Positions 47,702 to 59,466 of a DNA stretch of 64,000 nucleotides are shown here, in pieces. The notes under the pieces are model-generated. The model ran no database searches, was not told where the DNA came from, and worked only from the letters and a program-made list of their open reading frames with translations. Each line of letters starts with the position of its first letter. Position 1 is the stretch's first letter. Source of the DNA: Emiliania huxleyi CCMP1516. Lineage: Eukaryota > Haptophyta > Isochrysidales > Noelaerhabdaceae. A program made the translations under genes and the position numbers. The stretch is taken from positions 501,417 through 565,416 of the forward strand of contig NW_005197877.1 in the NCBI RefSeq assembly GCF_000372725.1. The letters are read 5' to 3'.

Positions 47702-50562
47702 ATGGAGCGGGCCCCGGCCTTCGGGCAGGGAAATGGCAACGGCATGGGGCCTGACGCCGGTAGTCTGGTCTCGCACGGCCCTGCCTCCGGTCTCCACGGC
47801 TCCCCCAGAGTCAACGAGCCGGCGGCAGCCGAAGGCCTTCCAGCACCTCCACAAATTGAGCCGCTGGTGCTGAGCACGGAGACATCGTCGCGGGGGGTCG
47901 CAAGCGCGACGGCTACCTCCACGGCACGGCGCGCCCGTCCATCGGGTGAGGAAGATGGCGTGGAGCTGTACGTGTGCGGCCCGAGCTCAAGTGAGAGGGA
48001 TTTTTCGCTGGCCGAGGTCTGCGCCGTGCCCGCGACCGCCCGGACCGCACCATCGGCAGTAGACACGCCCAGCATGGCCAAGCTTCCCCGCCCCGGTCAC
48101 TCGCGTCACTCTCCGCCCCCTTCCCCTCCATCCGTTGCCTCTTGTGGCTGGCAGACGATGACCGAAGCCCAAATGCTCGACCCACCCCCCCCTTCCCCCC
48201 TCAAGTGTGTCTCCCGTGCCAGCGCCTGAAGCTCTTTCTCGTCCCCTTCAGGTCGAGACGGCGGTCCTCGAAGCAGGGCTCTCCCAACCTGTAGCGCGCA
48301 TCGACCGCCGCGGCACCAGCGTCGTGGTGGTCGTGCGCGAGAGGGATGTGAGTGCCCGTAGAGATCGCTCACGCGTCGCTAATGCCGGATCCGACCCTAC
48401 AACAGACGCCAGATACACTTCGCTGTCCACTTGCCCCCCTTCCCTGCCAGGTGCCGGCCGCCCGAGCCTCGGGGATCGTCATCAATGGAGAGAGGTGCGT
48501 GCCCTGTCCTCCCTGACACTGGCGGGCAAGCAGGGTTGCGGAGCAAGAGCAGAACGCGCAGGCCCCTCCTCCGTAGGCTGCTGCTGGTTCCAGTTGACCC
48601 CGCCGCGACTCGAGCGCTAAAGCAGCCGAAGAGCGAGCGGCCGCCCGAGCAGCTGCAGCAGAGCGAGGGCGTCATCTACAGCGGACTTCGTGGCGGACTC
48701 GGATGCGGCGGGCTTAGCCATGGTGCCTGCGGTGGGGCCGGAGGCGTCGAACATGGCGGCTGCGGCACGTTCGACGCTGCCGCTCCGGCGGGCCATGGCC
48801 TCGGCGGTGACGGGATGATGAGCCGTGGGGATTGTGGCCGCGTCGGCGGTGGCGACAGGAACGTCGGTGGCGCTAGCGGCGCCGGCGGTGGCAGCGGCGG
48901 CAGCTGCGTTGTCAGCGTCGGCAGGGGTAACAGCAGCAGCAGCAGCAGCAGCGCGGTCGACGCGGGGAAGCATAACGGTGCCGGTGTCTGCAGAGCCAGC
49001 TCCCGTGCCGGCGCCGGTGATAGACCAGGCGACGGTCGCGGTGCAGCATCTGAGAGCATTCGCTTCGCAGTCGGACGAGGCGATACTACGGTGTAGGCGA
49101 GTCGCCGGTCACTCCGAGAACGCCAAACGCGCACGCTATGGAGGAGCGGACGAGCCACGCGGATGGCCGCGGCACGGACCAGGCGGGCAAGGAGGCACGG
49201 TTGTACCGCCGAGGACTTTCCTACAGATGCAAGCGTTGCGGCCAGCCGAAGAAGGGGCACAACTGCACGATGACCGACGCCGAGGCGATTCCCCGAATCT
49301 CATCTTGCCGCCCCCTTCATGCACATGACGCTTGTATGCGCGTTGTGCGCGTAGGCCGAAGCGTCGCTCAAGCGGCAAACCTGGTCGTCGGGCCCCGCAG
49401 AACCGACTAGCTGGATGCAGCCGCTACCCCTCTATCCTGGCGGATACCAGGGCAGGGGTGTGCATTCTCCCTCCCGCGCCCCTCGTGTTTCCTACCCAGT
49501 TCCCACCGCGGCACCGGCGCTGTCCCTGTCCCACGCACCCCTCCCTCCCGCTAACACAAAGTGCCCTGTTGCCTTTGCTGCCCACACCCGCCCGCGCCTC
49601 GGAGTCGCATGGCACCGAACCTCGGAGCTCTGGCCGTAGGCGGCCACGCCTCATCCCGGACCAGGGAGCCGCAACCATCGGGTTGGGCGGGCGGCGGGCC
49701 GGCGGCAGCGGCGGCCGAGAGCCCGCCAGCCAAGCAGCGCGAGACGTCGCTCGAGGCAGCGAGGAGCCTCTCCGTGATGGACATCATGTGTGCCATGAAG
49801 CAGAGATAGGAGATACGTAGGGGTGGGGCATGGTCGCCGTCAAGGCGACTGGTGTCTCACGAGAGGAGCTCCTTGAGGACGTGTCTCACGAGAGGAGGGG
49901 TTCCTTCGCCCCGTGACTCGCATGCCCCGCCGCAACAGATTCGCGGACCTTGCGTTTGACAATCGCTCTCCTCCGAACCCGTTGCCAGTCTACACGGGGG
50001 CAGAGGCATCCTCGGGAGCGGCTCACGCTGCCCGAGCAAGCAGCAGCAGCGGCAGCCAGGGGCCCGCGGTAATGCCCGGCAAAGGCATCACCACGACGTG
50101 TCGCCAGCGCACGGCCCTCGCCCACTCGCCATCGGCCAATGCCCGTAGGCTACCATCACGACGCGCGACTTCCCGACCCGTCGCTCTACTCACAGCAGCA
50201 GGTCCTCCAGAGCCGAGACTCTAGCTTCGCTTCCGTCTCGTGTGGGGAGGGTGGCTCACCCGGCGCGCCCGACCGCTCTGCAGGCTCGCCTCGTCGGCGG
50301 CCCGCCCGTCATACCGATGGCATTCTGCAGGCCCGCATCCGCAGACAACTTTAAGTCGAGTGCCGGCCCCTCGTGGCACCCCCAGCACGCTTGCTCACCG
50401 TCGTCGCCGCGGTCGCGAGGCTGGTACGGCGTCGAGTACGGCGGGCCCCATCCGGGCTACCCGGTGACTGCGATGGACGCCGTGGAGGCGCCATCGCACG
50501 CAGTGAGGCATAGCCAGCTCTTGCGCGGGGGAGAGGTGGTGCACTTTGAGCGAGGGGAGTGA
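47702..50562 (+). CDS. Putative multi-exon gene with CxxCG-PKKGH zinc motif, exons unresolved
   Basis: Low-complexity coding-like stretches lie on the plus strand: 47702-48229 (Ser/Pro/Ala-rich), about 48910-49130 (QATVAVQHLRAFASQSDEAI), 49138-49290 with RGLSYRCKRCGQPKKGHNC, then 49913-50224 and 50242-50562 (WYGVEYGGPHPGYPVTAMDA). The CxxCGxPKKGHxC motif is a small zinc-binding pattern found in proteins of unknown function in protists; with disordered Ser/Pro/Gln flanks it suggests a nuclear regulatory protein. Exon borders could not be fixed, and more than one gene may be present. Confidence 0.35.
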
Positions 50563-51184
50563 GCAGCTTAGAGCTTTCCTTCGCCCCCGGGACACCGATG
50601 TGACACAGTGTACAGTGTACATCATGCAGTGGCATGCACACACGCATCTCTCTCTTTTCCGTGCATAACCGTGTTTTGTCCACAGTACGCCGCCCAAGGC
50701 GAATACCGAAATGGAGCGGAGAGAGAGGAGGGGTGGGCGAGAGCAAAAAAGACAGCGCACAGAGACTCGTCCCCACGACGCTCACAAAAAAAGAACCTCG
50801 GACCTAAGGAACGACCACGGCGAGGAGCGGCAAAGTGCCAAAGCCAGCGGAATGGCCGCGCGAAATAAGGATGGCTCTGGGCCGGAGCCCCCTCCCTCGG
50901 GGGCTGGCGGGGGCACCGACGGGGCCCCAGCCGCGCCTCCCGCTCCTGTGGACTCGGCCGAGGAGCTACGAGTGCTTCGCAAGCGGCTCGAGCGGCTCGA
51001 GGCTCAAGCCGCCCGGCCCGCCGCACCCGACGGGGAGGACCCCCCACCGGGAGGCGGGCATTATCATTTTCTTTTTTTCTTTGCTCGCTGCTGCCGCCGC
51101 CTGCGGCGGCGATCCGCGCCTGGACGTGTGTACTACGCGACGAGACAGTGTGTCGAACGACGAGACGCGCGACGCACTGCGGCC
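50563..51184 (+). other. Upstream region of the PEX11-like gene with possible extra exon
   Basis: From ATG 50852 a frame reads MAARNKDGSGPEPPPSG and later EELRVLRKRLERLEAQAA, a short coiled coil ending near 51050 at a GC donor-like GGGAG|GCGGGC. It may be a 5' exon of the following gene or a separate small gene. 51066-51085 is a T-rich tract. Confidence 0.35.
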
Positions 51185-53192
51185 ATGATCCCGGACCTGG
51201 TCTTCGCCTACCTGATGGACTACCTCACGCCACTCGACTACGAGGGCGGTGCTCTTGCGCGCCATCCTGAGGGCGACCCGAGCCGCCGCATCGATCGGGC
51301 GCTGGCCGCCGAGGTGCTTTCCGCGGCGGCCCTGCTGGAACGGCTGGCTGGCTCGGTGCTCATGCCGCTGCGCGAGCTGCTAAGCCGCTCCGTCGCTCGC
51401 GACGTTCTCGCTCTGCTGGTGCGCAATTAGACTGGCGCCCCGCGTCGTGGTGCTACACACACCGCAAAACCGGTCTGCCGACCTGCGCAAAGCCTCTCCA
51501 GTCTTGCGGCTGCGCAATCTCGCAGGTGCAACGCGCCGCCCTCGTCCCAATCGGCCTGCTGCCCAGCGGCGAGACGCGCGACGCACTGCGGCGGCTGCGC
51601 GACGCGCTCGCCGACGCCCGGCGCGCCCACCGCTGGCTTGCGGGCGTCGGCCCGCTGGTCGCGCTGCGAACCTCTGCGCCGCTCCACGGCGAGCAAGACC
51701 TGGCCGGCTGGGCGCTGGCCGTGGTCGCGCAGGTCGCCTCCTTTTGGGCGATCGCAACGGACCACGCCCGCTGGCTGCAGCAGCACCGCCTTGTCCCTGG
51801 CGCGCTGCCCATCCCTCGACACCACGCCTTGTCCGCCTCTCACATCTCTCCGCCTCTCCTCGCATCCGCCACGCCACCGCCACGCCACCGCCACGTCACC
51901 GCCATGTCGCCGAGCTCGCCACCTCCCACGCGTCCAACGCCGGGTCCGTACCGTGCGGAGGAGTTGCCGTCGCCCCGTCGGCAAACAGCCGCGCTCCGCC
52001 AACGCACCCGCCAGAGCGCCGACGCTATCGGCGCAGTTCCCCCCCCCCCACCCCCCTGACCCACCCAGACACCTCCCCTGCAGGCGCCCCTGCGCCCACC
52101 GGACGCCGCGCCCACCGCTGGCCCCCCCTCCTAGATGCGCCCCTCCTAGATGCGCCCCTCCTAGACGGCGAGCGGCGAGATGTGGGGAGATCTGAGGAGA
52201 TATGGGGAGATCTGAGATGCGCCCCTCCTAGATGCGCCCCTCCTAGACGGCCAGCGGCGAGCCTCACAGTCTTCTTCGGACGAGCACTCGCGACGGCACG
52301 GACTCTGCGGCGCGGTGCAGTGTGTGTGTGTGCACGGCAGCGCCTTCTCCTACCCTCGCTCTTTCTGCGTCCGTGCTGCAGGCTCGCCCTGCGCAGCGCC
52401 TCGCTCCTCGCCCTGCTCCTCCTCCGCCTCTCCCGCACACCCGGCGGGAGAAAGGCGCGCACTGCTGCGGTCGCGGCGCTGCGAGAGCGATTGCCAGAGA
52501 GCTTGCGGGTGCGGCGGCAAGACAGCGAGGAGGAGGAGGAGGCGGAGGGGCGGCGGCGGCCGTCGGGTCGAGGAGGAGGTGGTGGTGGGGGAGAGGCGTC
52601 CCCACATCTCCCCACATCTCCCCACATCTCCCCATACCTCCCGTAGGGGGAGGTGGTGCAGAGGCGTCTCCGCAGGGCGAGCCGCTGCTAGGCGAGCTCC
52701 TACGGGAGATCTGGGGAGATCTGGGGCGAGATGGGGCGAGATGGGGAGATGCTGGGCGAGAGCTTGTGAGCTTCTGCTTACCCGCGTGGCTGCGAGCAGG
52801 CACATGCATGGTGCGGCTGGGCGAGGCGCCTTCCCTCTCGACCCACCCCTACCTCCTGCTAGCCAGCCTCACCTCACCTGCCCTCGCGCCTCCACCACGG
52901 TCAGCGGCCACCCCACCCTACCGACCAGCCAACCACCCGCCCTCCTGCCCGCAAGCAGGGCGAGAGCGCGCTGCTGTGCGACGCGGCGCTCGAGGCGGCG
53001 CGGCTGGTGCAGGCCGCCCACTTTGGGAGGCTGGCGCGCTCGCACGGCTCTCTGGTCGGGCTGCTCGGCGTGGCTACCGCGTGCGACGAGCTGCGCAGGC
53101 AGTGGCGGGCCGTGCGGAGGGGACGGGGAGGGCGCGAGGCGGAGCGGGATGACCGGAGGGGGGAGGAGGGGCGGCCGCCGGTCGAGTTGTAG
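51185..53192 (+). CDS. PEX11-like peroxisome-division protein, four exons
   Basis: Exons 51185-51418, 51526-51803, 52382-52595 and 52959-53192 sum to 960 bp, 319 residues. Intron 1 is GT-AG; 2 and 3 are GC-AG. The spliced protein shows the PEX11 layout: ARDVLALLVQRAALVPIGLL (usual GRDKxxRxxQYxxR), RRLRDALADARRAHRWLAG, VVAQVASFWAIATDHARWLQ (membrane-proximal with DHxxWL), a hydrophobic LALRSASLLALLLLRLS, an acidic/Gly insert, and the C-terminal HFGRLARSHGSLVGLLGVAT (usual GxxGLLG). PEX11 proteins elongate peroxisomal membranes. The Glu/Arg/Gly insert (about 210-240) is unusual. The third intron carries CCCCACATCTC 11-bp repeats. Confidence 0.65.
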
Positions 53193-53933
53193 CGGCGCGC
53201 TGCCGGTTGGTGCGCTTTTTAACGCCGCTCCTGAGCGTCCCGCTCTCCGTTGCAAGCGCGAACGGTCAGTTTTCTGTTCCTTGCTGCGGCGGCGGCATGA
53301 TCGCATGACGCAGACTCATGGCATGAGGGGAACCCCCCGGCCCCCGCAAATATCCCCGCGCGCCCGCAAGGGCCGCATATGTGTGTGTTTCCGGAAAGCC
53401 GGTGCGGACACTGTGCGCGCCACACGTATGTGTCACAAGTTGCCACACGCACATACACACATGCACATGCACAACATGCACATGCATACACGTATGTGCA
53501 TATGTGCCAGAGCGCTCTAGCGAGGTCGGCAGCGGCGGGCGGTCGAGGTCCGGCAAAGGCGACTCGTCAGCAAAGGTGACGCCGCGCGAGCCCAGCGCCG
53601 GCTCGCCGCGCTCGTCGGATGTGTCCGGCCAGGTGGATGCGCCGTCGAAACTGGGCGGGAAGGGATCGGCGAGCGGATCGTCCTTCCAAGACCCTTGCTC
53701 TGCAGGATGGGAATCGCCACTCCGCCCCGCCAACCCCGCCGCTCGTCCCCTCCAGAGTCATGTAAGGGGACGAGCTCCGATCGCGATCGGAATCCTCCCA
53801 AATTCGGGCGGCGGTCGTCGTCGCGATGGCCGGGCCGAGCGAAATTGACCTTTCTGCGCGCTGTGGCCGGATTCGGCTCTTGCCGAGTGGGGGCGGGTCC
53901 TGCGAAGTGCCCAGCTTTTTTCCCTTTTCCCCA
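53193..53933. other. Intergenic region with CACATG-rich repeats and a possible exon
   Basis: 53443-53505 is rich in ACATACAC/ACATGCAC repeats. 53515-53700 reads in both directions as Ser/Pro/Gly-rich sequence; the minus frame (LADPFPPSFDGASTWPDTSD) looks slightly more protein-like. No firm gene. Confidence 0.35.
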
Positions 53934-55710
53934 TGAGCGGCGCCATCGACGACCTGGCCAAGGGCGACCTCGCCAAGTGATAATTCGATGTGTGAGTGTA
54001 TCCCAGCCAAGAAGAAAGAAGAAAGAAGAAAAACTCGCGATTTCGCTGCCATGAGCGGCGCCATCAGCCCGGTCGTGCCCCGCCGACCTTCGCCAGGGCG
54101 ACCTGGGCTCGCTGCGCGCCCTCCTCGCCGGGTGGACACGCGGCCCGGCACTCACGGCCATGCTCGACGCGCGGCTCGAGGCCGCGAACCAGCACACGCT
54201 GCTGACTTGCGCCGCTGGGCACGGGCAGGCCGACGCCGTGCGGCTGCTGCTCGAGAGCGGCGCGAGCGTGGGGGCGACGACGGGCCGTGGCTCCACCGCG
54301 CTGGTCATCGCGTGCCAGGAGGGCCAGCTCGACTGCGTTCGGCTGCTTCTCGGCGCCAGCGCTGACGCCGACCAAGCGGCGGTCAACAAAGCCAAGGACG
54401 ACGGCGCCACGCCGCTGTACATTGCGTGCCAGGAGGGCCACCTCGAGTGCGCCCGGCTGCTCCTCGGCGCAAGCGCGGCGATCAACAAAGCCAAGGACGA
54501 CGGCTTCACGCCGCTGTTCATCGCTTGCGAGGAGGGCCACCTCGAGTGCGCCCGGCTGCTCCTCGGCGCCCGCGCGGCGGTCAACCAAGCTAGGGACGGC
54601 GGCACCACGCCGCTGTTCATCGCGTGCCAGATGGGCCACCTCGATTGCGCCCAGCTGCTGCTCGGGGCCGGCGCGGCGGTCAACCAAGCCAAGGACACCG
54701 GGGCCACGCCGCTGTTCATCGCGTGCCAGAAGGGCCAGCTCGAGTGCGTGCGGCTGCTCCTCGGCGCCGGCGCGGCGGTCAACCAAGCCAAGGACTGGGG
54801 CTTCACGCCGCTGTTCATCGCGTGCGAGAACGGTCACTCCGAGTGTGCCCGGCTGCTCCTCGACGCCAACGCGGCGGTCGACCAAGCCACGGGCCGCGGC
54901 GCCACGCCGCTGTACGCCGCGTGCGAGAACGGCCACCTCGAGTGCGCCCAGCTGCTCCTCGAGGCTCGCGCGGCGGTCGACCAAGCTGCGGGCGGCTGCT
55001 GGACGCCGCTGCACGTTGCGTGTCAGGAGGGCCACCCCGCCGTCGTGCTCTGCCTGCTGCGGGCGGGCGCTGACACGACGAAAAGGGACACGTTGGACGG
55101 GCGTACTGCGCTGCAGTTCGCCAAGGAGGAGGGCCACACCGAGTGCGAGCGCGCACTTGAGGCGGCGGCAGAGGCAGATGCGGCGCGGCACGCTGAGGAG
55201 CTGCTGGCGGAGGAGGAGGCGGAGGCACGCGCCAAGGAGAAGAAGAAGGCCAAGAAGAAGGGCAGGAAGAAGAAGCAGGGCGGCGGGGGAGGCGCTGGGC
55301 CGTCGCAAGAAGCCGAGGCGCCGGCAGAGGAGGCGGCAGAGGAGGTGGTGGCGGCGGCGGAGGAGGCGGAGCTGGCGGCGGCGCTCGAGGAGAGCGCGAG
55401 GCTGGAGGAGGAGAGGCGGGCGGCGGAGGCGCAAGGGCCGTCCTCGGCTGCAGAGGCGCCGGCTCCGAGGGAGGAGGAGCCGCCGGCCGACTTCATCTGC
55501 CCGATCACGACCGAGCTCATGAGTGACCCGGTGATGGCGGCGGACGGGCATTCGTACGAGCGGTCGGCGATTGAGCGCTGGCTCGCGACCAAGTCGACGA
55601 GCCCGATGACGGGCGAGGCGCTCGTGCAAAGCTTCCTCGCCCCCAACCACATGGTGCGCCGTCAGATCCGTGAGTGGGGTCGAGCGGGGTGGGTGTGGCG
55701 CGTATGTTGA
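53934..55710 (+). CDS. Ankyrin-repeat / U-box protein (putative E3 ubiquitin ligase)
   Basis: Proposed exons 53934-53972 and 54097-55710, 550 residues; the intron is GC-AG and contains a second copy of the start region (ATGAGCGGCGCCATC). About ten ankyrin units of 33 residues (TPLFIACQEGHLECARLLLG type) cover residues about 20-360. A Lys/Glu-rich coil with a basic block KKKAKKKGRKKK follows, then a U-box (FICPITTELMSDPVMAADGH, SYERSAIERWL, SPMTGEAL) at about 480-545. U-boxes recruit ubiquitin-conjugating enzymes; the ankyrin part should select substrates. After QIREW there is a GTGAGT-like donor, so a further exon may exist. ATG 54160 is the first ATG in the main exon's frame and an alternative start. 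Confidence 0.8.
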
Positions 55711-55917
55711 AAATCTTCGAAAAGAATATAATGAACAATCCAGACCCGACACGCACATACAAGACAAACCCGGCGTTCCTCTGCCCTAGATAGATAGAGG
55801 CGCGAGCCACACACCCACCTCGGGCGGCGCGGGCGTCACACGGTGCACAATTTTATTCCGGTGGTGCGCTGCGACGCGTCGCTGGCGGGCACCCGCCGCG
55901 TGCTGTAATAATATCGA
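55711..55917. other. Intergenic region
   Basis: Contains a short TAGA run (about 55789-55797). No gene seen. Confidence 0.4.
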
Positions 55918-58186
55918 ATGAATGTGACAAACGCCGAACTTCCAAAACACGCAATAGGCGGCCAAATACGCGAGCTGGGCGCTCCAATGTCCGCCGTGAC
56001 TTGCGTGGTTTGTTGCGCACTGGCCGTCCACCGTGGCCCTCTCCCCCCCCGGACCTCGGCTCGAAGGCGTCAAGACGTGCTGCAAGGAGGCGATTTAGTC
56101 GACCCCCCTTATCCTCCTCCTCCTTCGCCTCCGGCCCCATTGCCGCCACCGCCCTCCCCGCCTCCGCCCACACCACCACCGCCTTCGCCACCACCTCCAC
56201 TGTCGCCACCTCCATTGCCACCACCCCCATCACCACCACCATCCCTGCCGCCGCCGCTGCCGCCGCCTTTGCCGCCGCCGCCGTCACCACCGCCCTCACC
56301 GCCATTCTCGCCCGACCAGCCGCTCGCACCGCCACCATCTCTGTCTCCGACGCCGCCGCCACCGTCGGCTCCAACGCCGGTCCCGCCATCCCTGCCGCCT
56401 TCGCCGCCCCCGCCGTCACCGCCGCCGCCCTCGCCGCCATTCTCGCCCGACCAGCCGCTCGCACCGCCACCGTCTCTGTCTCCGACGCCGCCGCCACCGT
56501 CGGCTCCAACGCCGGTCCCGCCATCCCTGCCGCCTTCGCCGCCCCCGCCGTCACCACCGCCGCCCTCACCGCCATTCTCGCCCGACCAGCCGTTCGCACC
56601 GCCACCATCTCTGTCTCCGTCGCCGCCGCCACCGTCGGCTCCAAAGACGCTCCCGCCATCTCTGCCGCCACTAGCGCCACCCCAGTCGCCGCCACATTTA
56701 GAGTGCAGGACCATGAGCTTGATGAGGAACGCGAGCCAGGGAGACACCATCATCTTCGTCGACTGCTACCTCCCCGGCCTTGAGCGTGGCAGCGCAAACA
56801 GTGTCCGAGACAATCGAGATTAGCCCTCCCTGACCTCCCTCGGCACATCCTATAGGCAGCGCCCTCCTCGTCGCCGGTCATCTCGACCCCTACACCGTCA
56901 AGTCGCTTGGCGACGACCGACGCCGCCGCCTCGACAACGCCGCTCACGCCTCCGCCGCCAGTGGCCTTCCAATCGCGCTCAGCAGCCTGGCCAGCGCCCG
57001 CCCCATCATACTCAGCAGTTGGGATAGTGCTGGCGGCCGCCCGATTATATTGAGCAGCCTGGAGGGCGGCCTCTCCGTGACACTTGTTGAGCGCCTCACA
57101 GCCGATGCGGTCGTGGGAATGACGATTACGTATGCCTCTTCAGCGCCTTCTCCGCCGCCTCCCTCCCCCCCCGCATCAAATGTCCTCAAGGCTTCGCATC
57201 AAATGTCCTCGAGTTCAATCTCAGCCGCATCATGACAGAACCACCACGATGTCTTGGCTATAGGACCCACACCTCCATTTCGCGCACGGGGGACGCGCCG
57301 ACTTTCGTGGCGCGAACGGCCGCTACTTTAACTTCCTCTCACTGCCGGGCTTGGCGGTGAATGCCAAGACCGAGGAGGCGATCTTCAAGATCCACAGGGG
57401 CAGGCTGACCGTTAACGGCTCCTTCATCACGGAGGTTCACCTGACGGCGAGGGTGGACCACGGGGCAATGCCAAGCGGCGCGGCGGGCATGGGCTCTGGC
57501 GGCAGCCAGCCGACGGCAAAATGGGCCTTGGTCTCGTTCTGGGCGCCAAAGCTCAACTCCGACCACGCGGAGTGAATGGCGTCTCACAAACCGCCCAATG
57601 CGAGTAGGCATCGGAGCTAAACTCGGGCAACTGGGGGTGGCGCATAGTGAATGGGACGTGCGGCGGCCATCCCTTCAAGCTAGGCAAGGGCGGCGCCAGG
57701 GTGTGCGACGCGCTCGCGATGGAGGTCGACATGGCGAGCGCCACCTTCGCCCTGCGCGATTGGACCGTCACAGTGGCCGGGAACCACGTGTACGATCGCG
57801 TCGCGGGCACGCAACACAGGCTCGACCTCTCCTTCCGATGCGGCGCCGTCGGGGCGGCCACCGCGCCTCACGGCCTGGTGACGAGGCTGAGTCTGCCAGC
57901 CGACACTGCGAGCACGCGACATTCACGCTCGCCGCTCTATCTCCAGGTGGGACAGTCCTTCAACTGGCCGGGCCCCCGCAACGGCAGGGTCGATCTGTAC
58001 CCGGCGGAGGGCTTCTTCACTACGAGCGCGCAGGCGGAGGGCGCCATCGAGGGCACGGCCGAGCAGTACCAGGTCACGTCGGCGCACGCGACCCGGTTCG
58101 CCTACTCCCGCTTCGACGGCGATCCGTCGCATCACTGGCCGCCGCTGACTGCACCCGGCGGCGGCGTCAGTGCGGCGGCTCTCTGA
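55918..58186 (+). CDS. Extensin-like cell-surface protein with DPHLxFAHGGxADFRG domain, multi-exon
   Basis: The first exon (from 55918 or ATG 55987, which starts a hydrophobic CVVCCALAV leader) encodes a long proline-rich region (PPPPSP) that includes a 135-bp repeat. GC-AG introns at 56789-56855 and 57191-57263, then an unresolved intron near 57570-57645, and a GT-AG intron at 57878-57946, join segments reading SALLVAGHLDPYTVKSLG, PIILSSLEGGLSVTLVERL, DPHLHFAHGGRADFRGANGR, YFNFLSLPGLAVNAKTE, then PHGLVGQSFNW, GRVDLYPAEGFFTTSAQAEG and AIEGTAEQYQV. The DPHL...ADFRG to EGAIEG block is a family I recall from algal surface or scale-like proteins; its function is unknown. Hydroxyproline-rich wall or scale protein is the best guess. 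Confidence 0.6.
56166..56700. repeat. 135-bp tandem repeat in the proline-rich region
   Basis: Landmark GCCATTCTCGCCCGACCAGC starts at 56301, 56436 and 56571, exactly 135 bp apart, giving 45-residue units (FSPDQPLAPPPSLSP). The flanks are simpler proline-rich repeats. Confidence 0.9.
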
Positions 58187-58364
58187 GAAGTGTTCGCTAT
58201 CAGGCAAAGGCCCGGCGTCAGAATCTTGAAAATCGTATTCTGTTGTCAAAAGAGCAACTTCGTCACTGCTCTCTCAAGGCCGTTTTTGTTAACATTTTTG
58301 CGCCGGCCGCTGCAGGTTTTCTTCAATTACAATTTCGATCCGATGAAGCACTCACACGGATCCG

Positions 58365-58563
58365 ATGGGTTGGTGGCTATTCGCTCTCCTCCTCGATGTC
58401 CACTCCGCGGCGTCCGCCGTAGATCCCGTGCGTGTCGACCGCGCTGGACAGACTGATTACCAGGACGGGCGAATGCTGGAGGCGGGCGAATGCGCCGACT
58501 CCGCCTCGGACTGCACCAAGTGGGCAGAGGCGGGCGAGTGTTCAACGAACGCTGACTACATGA
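58365..58563 (+). CDS. Secreted protein exon with ShKT-type domain, partial
   Basis: From ATG 58365 the frame gives a signal peptide (MGWWLFALLLDVHSAASA) and then GECADSASDCTKWAEAGECS followed by TNADYMRD, the first half of a ShKT domain (C...C-xx-WA-xx-GEC-xx-N-xxYM). The frame then enters low-complexity (CGG)n sequence. A Cys-rich piece at about 58650-58690 (CSSCCPAC) may complete the domain after an intron. In algae ShKT domains often accompany secreted hydroxylases; nothing enzymatic is visible here. Confidence 0.5.
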
Positions 58564-59213
58564 GGGACGGCGGCGAGCGCAGGCGGCGGCGGCGCGGCGG
58601 CGCGGCGGCGGATCGCGGCGCAGACAACGGCAGCAATCTGCGGCAGGTTGCAGCTTGCTGCTGCAGCAGCTGCTGCCCCGCTTGCCCGCCCGTCCGCCCG
58701 CCCGCCCGACCACCCAGTCCCATCACCAAGGGGGGAGGGGAAGACGTAGGGTTGAGCTGGACTCGCCTTTCCTGAGGCCCCTCCCCGAAAGGGCAAGTAT
58801 TAGCCACACGAAACCCGAGACCCCTCCCCACCGCCCCGATCCCCCCACCCCCTTGCTCCCCTCCCCCCCTCGGGAGGGCCGAACTGAGGCGCCCGAGGGG
58901 ACCCCGCAATTCCTTCCCCCCTCGGAGGGGGCCGGACGAGGCGTACCCCGAGGGCCCCACTCTTTCCTTCGCATAGCGGCCACTCTTCGGATCGCTGGTC
59001 GTAGCGACCCGGGGATGCCCCGCGCGCCTGACCCAGGCGCGAGAAACGAATCTGCGAGGCGTGGCCGCTTATGCGGCCCGATGGGGAGGAACGGGGCGAG
59101 CCCCCTCCAACCCACCCGCGCTAGGTCTCGGGTTTGACGCAGGGGTCACTCCCGGTTGTTTGTTTTTGCACTCCCGCGAAACTCGTGAACTAGCCGGGGC
59201 AGTCGGAGAAGGG
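58564..59213. other. Intergenic region with poly-C-rich blocks
   Basis: 58715-59140 contains many runs of C and of GGGG around GAGGGG/CCCCTC motifs. It looks like a different compositional block from its neighbours. No gene seen. Confidence 0.4.
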
Positions 59214-59323
59214 GCAACTCCGTGCACTGACGGTCGGCCGCCAGAAAACACGCCTGCGTGGATCGCGTCACACCAATCCTCGCTACCCAACGCGGCCAAA
59301 GGATATCCACCTCGAGAAGTTCG
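59214..59323. repeat. Dispersed repeat R1, module A, inverted copy
   Basis: Nearly identical to 38064-38170 (ACTGACGGTCGGCCGCCAGA to GGATATCCACCTCGAGAA). Confidence 0.85.
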
Positions 59324-59466
59324 AGAAACCTTACCCCGCAAATTGTCCGAACCCTGCGTGCTGGTCCCGCGCGCGCTGGGTGTTAGAGCTCTTGTCCGGC
59401 TCTTGTCGCAGGCCGCGGCGGTGCTGAGTGACCTCGCTGACAACGCCGACAACCAGGTGGCGATCG

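Noticed and set aside
50711..51430. A single 239-codon gene
   Set aside because: It crosses low-complexity sequence and a T-rich tract; the conserved C-terminal part belongs to the PEX11-like gene through a GT-AG junction at 51418/51526.
54064..55767. 567-codon minus-strand frame of Leu/Arg/Asp repeats
   Set aside because: Antisense of the ankyrin/U-box gene; repeats mirror the ankyrin units.
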